Below, piece after piece: positions 58,787 to 64,000 of a stretch of 64,000 nt of DNA. The DNA lies in assembly GCA_014874475.1 (NCBI GenBank), contig JADBJJ010000003.1, positions 44,606 to 108,605 on the forward strand, read 5' to 3'. This DNA is from Chloroflexota bacterium. GTDB lineage: Bacteria > Chloroflexota > Anaerolineae > B4-G1 > DUEL01. Every line of letters begins with the position of its first letter. Positions within the stretch are counted from its first letter, which is position 1. The notes beneath the pieces are model-generated. The model was not told where the DNA came from. It saw only the letters and a program-made list of their open reading frames with translations, and did not search any database. The position numbers and the translations under genes were made by a program.

Positions 58787-59344
58787 ATGTTCGGGGAAGT
58801 CCTGATTGTCCCCATCGGGGAGGTAGAGCCCGACCTGATGGTTGGGCTGGCGGGGGAATTGAGGGCGGCCCTGGGATGCTTGGTGACGGTTGGGGAGATG
58901 GTCGCTATCCCGAAGGGCGGATACGACCCGCATCGCCGCCAGTACCGGGGAGAGTTTATGCTGGCGGTGCTGCGCGCCATCTCTGCACCGGCCGGGCGGG
59001 TTCTGGGCCTGGTGGATGTAGATTGCTACGCCCCCGGGCTGAACTTTATCTTTGGGCAGGCGACCCTGGAGGGTCGGGAAGCCTTCGTCGCGCTGCCCCG
59101 CCTGCGCTCCTCTTTCTACGGTCTCCCCGATGACCCTTCTCTTTTCCGCCAACGGGTGCTCAAAGAGGCAGTCCACGAACTGGGCCATACCTGGGGGCTG
59201 GGCCACTGTTCAGACCCTCGTTGTGTGATGTACTTCTCCAACACGCTTCACGATACGGATATCAAGGGGGCAACTTTCTGCCATCGTTGTCAGCAGGCGA
59301 TTCCATCGTGGATGTCAATATCCGCTCCGAACTGCAGCGTCTGA
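58787..59344 (+). CDS. Archaemetzincin-family zinc metalloprotease
   Basis: 185 residues. The zinc motif HELGHTWGLGHC gives H130, E131, H134 and H140, followed by C141, C146 (SDPRC), the Met-turn M148 and C165/C168 (CHRC). This is the archaemetzincin arrangement (HExxHxxGxxH-C-x4-C-x-M, then CxxC that binds a second zinc). It is a cytoplasmic peptidase; substrates are unknown even in archaea and human homologues. The last residues overlap the next gene's reading frame. It lies 52 bases after the DUF59 gene. Confidence 0.93.
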   Translation: MFGEVLIVPIGEVEPDLMVGLAGELRAALGCLVTVGEMVAIPKGGYDPHRRQYRGEFMLAVLRAISAPAGRVLGLVDVDCYAPGLNFIFGQATLEGREAFVALPRLRSSFYGLPDDPSLFRQRVLKEAVHELGHTWGLGHCSDPRCVMYFSNTLHDTDIKGATFCHRCQQAIPSWMSISAPNCSV

Positions 59345-59952
59345 CCCGGATGCCTCCCTGGGGACGAGTCCAGCACGACGATTGGGATCGGCCCAGTCGG
59401 TTTATTTATCACATCCGCTCGCTGGAAGAATTGCGTCAGGAGACTCGTCGGGTCGCTGCCGCGCGGGGGTTTCCCCTTCAGCCGTTTGCTGCGTATGTGG
59501 TCCGGCGCTGGTATAACTTTCACACTCACCAGGTTGTTCTGGAGATGTGCTATTCCCACCCACGCGTGACCCCCGAGTCGGACCCCTGTCATCCGTCGGT
59601 GGATTTCTATCTGGACGGCATCCCCTTTGACCTGAAACTGACCGCTTTTCCGCGCCACGGTCCCCTTCCCCTGGAGGAAGCCCGTGCCCGGCCTGAGGAC
59701 CTGGTCAATTGGCTGTATCGGAACCAGTCCCGGGAGGGGCGCTATCATACGGCCAACCGTCTTTTCGTTGTCTTTTATCACGCCCTGGCTCCGGAACGGA
59801 CCTGGGAAGTGCGCCGGATGTTTGACTGGATAGAGCCGCTGGTGAAAGCGTATCTGGACCGTCCATTGCTGGTCCAGGCCCGATGTGTGGGGCCGGATAA
59901 CGCTGTTCACCACCCTCATGCTGGGGTGATTTTCTGCATCTACGAGGGGTGA
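59308..59952 (+). CDS. Uncharacterised protein with a possible PD-(D/E)xK nuclease-like core
   Basis: About 214 residues from GTG 59308; TTG 59221 and ATG 59350 are alternatives. I do not recognise the family. Visible features are LTRMPPWGRVQHDDWD at the start, then CHPSVDFYLDGIPFDLKLTAFP near 97 (in part VDFYLDGIPFDLKLT), which resembles the D-x(n)-(D/E)-x-K metal site of restriction-type nucleases, and WLYRNQSREGRYHTANRLFVV (in part NQSREGRYHTANRLFV), which could be a second conserved core. The C-terminus contains HHPHAGVIF. It starts inside the archaemetzincin gene and may be cotranscribed with it. Confidence 0.7.
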   Translation: MDVNIRSELQRLTRMPPWGRVQHDDWDRPSRFIYHIRSLEELRQETRRVAAARGFPLQPFAAYVVRRWYNFHTHQVVLEMCYSHPRVTPESDPCHPSVDFYLDGIPFDLKLTAFPRHGPLPLEEARARPEDLVNWLYRNQSREGRYHTANRLFVVFYHALAPERTWEVRRMFDWIEPLVKAYLDRPLLVQARCVGPDNAVHHPHAGVIFCIYEG

Positions 59953-59973
59953 CGTTCAGGATACCCCCGTTTT
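59946..59973 (+). terminator. Possible terminator after the uncharacterised gene
   Basis: GGGGT (59946-59950) and ACCCC (59963-59967) form a 5-bp stem overlapping the stop codon, followed by CGTTTT. It is weak but the U run is adjacent. Confidence 0.4.
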
Positions 59974-60061
59974 CCTCATCTCTGCCTCATCCGATGACCT
60001 CGCCCGTTCTGCTCCTCCCTCCGCGGGCAGCGCGTGACTCCTGTTCGTCAAAACTGGAAGT

Positions 60062-60099
60062 CTTCACATATCTTCTGTAAATTCTTCACAATTTCTTCA
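60062..60099 (+). promoter_or_regulatory. CTTC direct repeats at 10-12 base intervals, possible response-regulator operator
   Basis: CTTCA/CTTCT occurs at 60062, 60072, 60084 and 60095, with three copies followed by CA or AA (CTTCACA, CTTCACA, CTTCAAC). The near-11-base period and AT-rich setting resemble tandem sites for OmpR/PhoB-family regulators. It lies 46-83 bases before the GTG start of the next gene. The 59953-60144 gap otherwise holds no gene I can support. Confidence 0.4.
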
Positions 60100-60144
60100 A
60101 CAGTTAACTTTACTATGCAGCCAGGCGCGAATCAGGAGAGAGGC

Positions 60145-62310
60145 GTGGCTGATCAATCCCTTCCCTATCCCTCTTTTCTTTCCAGGACACGGCTACCTGG
60201 TGTGACCGTCGCGAGGGTGCTGGTGCTGGTGTTGATGGCTTTTTCGCTGGGGCTTCATCTCTACCACATCGGTTCCATCGGCGACGCCAACTCCTATTAT
60301 ACCGCGGCGGTCCAGTCTATGCTTCAGTCGTGGCGCAACTTCTTTTTCGTCGCCGCAGAGCCGGGCGGGTCTGTCACGGTGGACAAGCCCCCGTTGGGGT
60401 TCTGGATTGAAACCGCCTTCGCGGCCGTGCTGGGCGTGAGCGGCCTCAGTACGTCTCTGCCGAATATCCTGGCAGGGGTCTTCGCCATCCCGGTGCTCTA
60501 TGCCATCGTCCGCAGGCACGCGGGGGAGGAAGCGGGCTTGGTCGCCGCGCTGGTGATGACGCTGACCCCGGTCTTCGTCGCCACGAACCGCAACAACACT
60601 ATAGACGGGATGCTGGTTTTCTGCTTGCTGCTGGCCGTCTGGGCGTTCGTAAAGGCGACAGAGTCCGGTCGGCTGCGCTGGCTTTTCCTGGGCGCGTTTC
60701 TGGTTGGCCTGGGCTTCAATATCAAGATGCTCCAGGCCTATCTGCCACTGCCGGCGTTCTATGCCTTCTACTTTTTCGGCTCCCGAGAGAGATGGGGCCG
60801 CAAACTGCTCCACCTGGCCCTGGCGACAGTCCTGCTCCTGGTGGTCTCTTTCGCCTGGGCCATTGCGGTGGACTTGACACCGCCAGACCAGAGGCCGTAT
60901 ATCGGCTCATCGGGCGACAACACCGCGATGAGCCTGATTTTCGGATACAACGGCCTTTTGCGGGTGTTCAACCGTGGGATGGGAGATGGGGCGCAGGCCC
61001 CGCAGGGAACATCTGCCCCGCGCTCTCCGGTCGCTCCGGGGGCTTTCCCACCTATCCAGGCCGAGCCGAGACCTGACGCTCTCGGCTTCAGTCAACCGGC
61101 TACCGATGCCTGCGCGGGCCAGACCGAGGGTGCAACGTGCTCATTCCGTGTGGTGGACCGTACCGTGACCGGAACGTGCGTTCGTTCTCCCGGTGCAGAC
61201 CGACTGGCGTGTATGCCGCAAGGCGAGCCCGCTCCAATCTTTCAGCGAGGAACTCCACTTGCGGGCATGCCCCCGCAGGCCAGCCGGGGCAACGTACCCT
61301 TCAGCAATGAGACGGGGAACCCGGGCATATTCCGCTTCTTCGCAGCCCCTCTCTCCAAACAGATGTCCTGGCTGCTGCCCTTTGCGCTGGTCAGCCTGGT
61401 CCTTTTGCCCTTCAGCCGCCGGGTCCGGTTACCGCTGGAATGGGGAGTGCACCAGGCGCTGGTTCTCTGGGGCGGATGGCTGATCACCTGCCTGGTCTTC
61501 TTCAGCCTGGTCTCCGGAATTTTCCACGCCTACTATACCATCATGCTGGCTCCGGCGCTGGGGGCAGTGGTCGGGATGGGCGCGGCTCAATTCTGGGATT
61601 GGACGCGCAGGCATTCCTGGACGGGCATTCTCCTGATCGCGGCTGCCGTAGGGACGCTGGCATACCAGGCCTTCGCGTTCTGGCAGTATAGTGAGTCCCT
61701 GGGTGTACTGGCCTTCTCTGGACTTCTGCTTCTGGTCGGGAGCCTGCTTCTGATCCCCGCGCGGACGCGGCGGGTGGCAGTCGCACTGATCTTGGCGGCC
61801 ATGCTGGTCGCCCCTGCGTACTGGACAGGGATGACCGTCTCCGCAGGCGCGGACCAGAGCCTCCCCTCCGCGTATCCGGGAGCCCAGCAATTCCGGCCTG
61901 GACTGGAAGGCCGCGCAGATGTTGCCCGTCAGCCGGGAGCCAACAGGGCTGACGCGGACCTGGTGGCTTATCTGCAGGAGAACACGCAGGACGTGGAGTA
62001 TCTGGTCGCCGTGCCTTCTGCTCAGACCGGCGCGCCCCTGGTGCTGGCGACAGGCCGTCCGGTCCTCTATATGGGCGGTTTCGGTGGACAGGATCGGGTG
62101 GTGACGGCGGAGGATTTGCAGGAGATGGTTGCCAGCGGCTGCCTGCGGTACATCCTTTACGGCGGGATGGGCGGCCAGTCGGACATCGCGGCCTGGCTCC
62201 AGGCTTCCTGTACGGTGGTCCCGGAGTTCGGCGCTTCCGGAGGCGAAGGCTGGGGAGGCCCAGCCGACCGGGGTACCGTACTGTATCAGTGCGGAGATGA
62301 AACCAACTAA
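60145..62310 (+). CDS. GT39-type polyprenol-dependent glycosyltransferase (YkcB/ArnT-like)
   Basis: About 721 residues with roughly eleven membrane helices. The first extracytoplasmic loop carries GDANSYYTAAVQSML, with the catalytic-type Asp, then VDKPPLGFWIETAFAAVLG (in part VDKPPLGFW), and GSSGDNTAMSLIFGYNGLLR follows near 252. This matches YkcB-like GT39 proteins that transfer mannose or other sugars from a polyprenyl carrier to envelope acceptors. Residues about 275-390 form a Pro/Gly/Ala-rich low-complexity insert with a Cys pair. A GTG at 60145 with AGGAGAG is preferred over ATG 60115 and 60034. It is followed 25 bases later by an efflux adaptor gene. Confidence 0.88.
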   Translation: MADQSLPYPSFLSRTRLPGVTVARVLVLVLMAFSLGLHLYHIGSIGDANSYYTAAVQSMLQSWRNFFFVAAEPGGSVTVDKPPLGFWIETAFAAVLGVSGLSTSLPNILAGVFAIPVLYAIVRRHAGEEAGLVAALVMTLTPVFVATNRNNTIDGMLVFCLLLAVWAFVKATESGRLRWLFLGAFLVGLGFNIKMLQAYLPLPAFYAFYFFGSRERWGRKLLHLALATVLLLVVSFAWAIAVDLTPPDQRPYIGSSGDNTAMSLIFGYNGLLRVFNRGMGDGAQAPQGTSAPRSPVAPGAFPPIQAEPRPDALGFSQPATDACAGQTEGATCSFRVVDRTVTGTCVRSPGADRLACMPQGEPAPIFQRGTPLAGMPPQASRGNVPFSNETGNPGIFRFFAAPLSKQMSWLLPFALVSLVLLPFSRRVRLPLEWGVHQALVLWGGWLITCLVFFSLVSGIFHAYYTIMLAPALGAVVGMGAAQFWDWTRRHSWTGILLIAAAVGTLAYQAFAFWQYSESLGVLAFSGLLLLVGSLLLIPARTRRVAVALILAAMLVAPAYWTGMTVSAGADQSLPSAYPGAQQFRPGLEGRADVARQPGANRADADLVAYLQENTQDVEYLVAVPSAQTGAPLVLATGRPVLYMGGFGGQDRVVTAEDLQEMVASGCLRYILYGGMGGQSDIAAWLQASCTVVPEFGASGGEGWGGPADRGTVLYQCGDETN

Positions 62311-62335
62311 AAACTGCAAACTGTAGGGAGGAGAC

Positions 62336-63796
62336 ATGCTCAAACGTCGCTGGATATGGATAATGATTGCCGTTGTCGTCGTGCTGGCGGGAGTGGGAGG
62401 GTTTCTCCTGTGGCGGCAAACTCGCGCCGCCACCGCTACAGTTGCCACACGCGCGGTCTCTGTGCGCAAGGGCACGCTCCAGGTCACCGTGGGTGCCAGT
62501 GGCTCGCTGGAGCCAGTCCGGCAGGTGGACCTCAGTTTTGAGGTCTCCGGCAAAGTTGCTGAGGTGCTGGCGGACATCGGGGATACGGTGAAAGCCGGAC
62601 AGGTGTTGGCCCGGCTGGATACCACTGATCTGGAGATGAGCGTGCGCCAGGCGGAGTTAAGCCTGAAGTCCGCCCAGGCGCAACTGGATAGCCTGAAATC
62701 CCCCGCTACTACCGAAGAGATCAAGGCGGCCGAAGCCGCCTACTACAGTGCCCTGGCTCAGTACCAGCAACTGAAAAACACCCCTTCTGAACAGACCGTA
62801 TTGGCGGCTAAACTGGAACTGGAAAAGGCCAAGATTGCCCTGGACAAGGCACAGGGGGATTACAACCGGGTCTCCTGGCGGCCCGATATCGGTGCGTTGC
62901 CCCAATCGCAGGCGTTGCAAGAGGCGACCTATAATTATCAGATCGCCCTGGCTAACTACGAGGAGGCGATCAAGGGCCCGTCTCAGGACGAATTGGCTGC
63001 CGCCTGGCGCAACGTGGAAAGCGCCAAGGCCAAATTGGATTCCTTGCGCAATGGTCCAACGGAAGAGGACCTGGCCGCGGCAGAAGTAGCAGTGGAGCAG
63101 GCCAAACTCTCCCTGGAGATTGCCCAGCGCAACCTGGCCGGCGCCGAGTTGAAGGCTCCCTTTGAGGGCATCATTGCGGCGATGAACTTGGTGGTCGGAG
63201 AGCCGGCCGTCTCTCCTGCCATCACGTTGATAGACTTATCCCAATTCCGCATCACTGTTCAGGTGGACGAAATGGACGTGGGCCAGTTAGCGGTGGGGAT
63301 GCCTGCGGTGGTGACGGTGGATGCCCTGCCCGATGTAACGCTGACCGGTAAGGTGGAGCGCATCGGCGTGGCGGCCTCCTCCACCGGCGGCGCCGTCTAT
63401 TACCCCGTCGTCATTGCCCTGGACCCGACCGACGCGCTGCTGCGAGCCGGGATGTCTGCTAATGTCACCATTCAGGTGCAGGAACTGACCGACCAGTTAC
63501 TTATTCCCACCTGGGCCATTCTCACCGATGAAATGACCGGCCGGCCCTATGTCCTCCGTCAGACGGCCAGCGGCGTGGAGAGAGTGAACGTCCAACTGGG
63601 AGTGCGATATTCGGGCTACGCTCAAGTCCTTTCTGGTCTTTCCGAGGGAGACGTACTGGTTGCCACCAACCAGACGGGCTCTTCCGGTACCTTTGAGCCT
63701 GGCACAATGCGGTTCATTTTCGGCGGAGCAGGTGGGCCGCCGTCCGGAGAGCGGCCGTCCCAACAGCCCTCGTCACAGCAACAGCAACAACCGTAG
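62336..63796 (+). CDS. Periplasmic-adaptor-type membrane fusion protein (HlyD/MacA family)
   Basis: 486 residues. An N-terminal membrane helix (IWIMIAVVVVLAGVGGFLLW, 7-26) is followed by a lipoyl-like hairpin domain (SGKVAEVLADIGDTVKAGQ, near 70-90) and a long coiled coil (about 95-265). A second lipoyl half (LKAPFEGIIAAMNLVVGEP) and beta-barrel/membrane-proximal domains follow, ending in a Gln-rich tail. It joins an ABC or RND exporter to the outside. The next gene is its ATPase, so this is a MacAB-type exporter; a permease gene should follow outside the window. In a single-membrane organism such an adaptor would project from the cell. Confidence 0.9.
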   Translation: MLKRRWIWIMIAVVVVLAGVGGFLLWRQTRAATATVATRAVSVRKGTLQVTVGASGSLEPVRQVDLSFEVSGKVAEVLADIGDTVKAGQVLARLDTTDLEMSVRQAELSLKSAQAQLDSLKSPATTEEIKAAEAAYYSALAQYQQLKNTPSEQTVLAAKLELEKAKIALDKAQGDYNRVSWRPDIGALPQSQALQEATYNYQIALANYEEAIKGPSQDELAAAWRNVESAKAKLDSLRNGPTEEDLAAAEVAVEQAKLSLEIAQRNLAGAELKAPFEGIIAAMNLVVGEPAVSPAITLIDLSQFRITVQVDEMDVGQLAVGMPAVVTVDALPDVTLTGKVERIGVAASSTGGAVYYPVVIALDPTDALLRAGMSANVTIQVQELTDQLLIPTWAILTDEMTGRPYVLRQTASGVERVNVQLGVRYSGYAQVLSGLSEGDVLVATNQTGSSGTFEPGTMRFIFGGAGGPPSGERPSQQPSSQQQQQP

Positions 63797-63805
63797 GAGC
63801 CGGCC

Positions 63806-64000
63806 ATGGAGCCGACAGTGATTCGTCTTGAAGACATCGTCAAAATCTACCGGATGGGGATGGTGGAGGTGCCTGCTCTGCGCGGCGTCTCCCTCACCGT
63901 TCGCCCTGGCGAGATGGTCGCCATTATGGGCCCCTCCGGCTCCGGCAAGTCCACCCTGATGAACATCATCGGCTGCCTGGACCAGCCCACTTCCGGCACC
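63806..64000 (+). CDS. ABC transporter ATP-binding protein, MacB/LolD type (5' part, runs off the window)
   Basis: 65 residues are visible. [18 protein letters not shown] begins the protein and Walker [10 protein letters not shown] follows near 42-50, then [15 protein letters not shown], the usual continuation in LolD/MacB ATPases. TAGGAG precedes ATG 63806 and contains the stop of the adaptor gene. The signature, Walker B and any fused permease lie beyond the window edge. Confidence 0.92.
   Translation, partial: MEPTVIRLEDIVKIYRMGMVEVPALRGVSLTVRPGEMVAIMGPSGSGKSTLMNIIGCLDQPTSGT

Overview
The window is high-GC, gene-dense bacterial DNA with short intergenic gaps and frequent GTG/TTG starts. 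No rRNA, tRNA, CRISPR array, insertion sequence or phage gene was seen. Gene content fits a member of Chloroflexota (Anaerolineae/Thermoflexia-like): SufU-type Fe-S scaffolds, a TatABC operon, a LuxR-Kelch membrane protein, DUF35/thiolase-like pairs, a family 5 ABC importer and archaemetzincin. That assignment is inference from content; no marker gene was compared with a database.

Layout. 1-13 kb: the end of an unknown gene and a lone protease-type N-domain, then a long minus-strand run that reads aminotransferase, 7TM-PAS-GAF histidine kinase, pyrB, and five subunits forming two xanthine-dehydrogenase-family molybdenum hydroxylases. One of these has its FAD and 2Fe-2S subunits fused. 13-17 kb: a livF remnant, then a peptide/nickel-type ABC importer (binding protein and two permeases) with a strong hairpin after the binding-protein gene. 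17-26 kb (plus strand): a consensus promoter with a long leader, a site-2 protease with CBS domains, patatin, prmA, a methyltransferase, an FtsB-like protein, tatA-tatB-tatC and a secreted glycoside hydrolase. 25.8-26.3 kb: a 42-bp tandem repeat array that supplies the last codons of uvrB. 26-29.5 kb (minus): uvrB and a ROK sugar kinase. 29.6-38.1 kb (plus): MATE pump, menC-like enolase, HNH nuclease, nadD, REC-CpaE ATPase, endonuclease V, O-antigen ligase and thiolase. 38.2-58.2 kb (minus): gatC-gatA-pstB-phoU; glycosyltransferase, 8-oxoguanine deaminase and carbonic anhydrase; two degenerate thiolases with two DUF35 proteins; LuxR-Kelch regulator, EamA exporter, RseP, GNAT, DegV; and sufS-sufU-sufU-lipM-flippase. 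58.3-64 kb (plus): SufT-like DUF59 protein, archaemetzincin, a possible nuclease-like protein, a GT39 mannosyltransferase-like protein, and an adaptor plus ABC ATPase efflux operon that runs off the window.

How the genes may work together. The two molybdenum hydroxylases and the 8-oxoguanine deaminase (36 kb apart) suggest purine or N-heterocycle oxidation, although pyrB looks like genuine aspartate carbamoyltransferase. The sufS/sufU/sufU/lipM operon facing a DUF59 gene forms an Fe-S and lipoate assembly island that could serve the hydroxylases. The least conventional items are the membrane-tethered LuxR-Kelch protein, the nucleophile-less thiolase/DUF35 quartet, the long leader before the CBS site-2 protease, and the helically phased repeat array. 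All functions are read from sequence motifs only.
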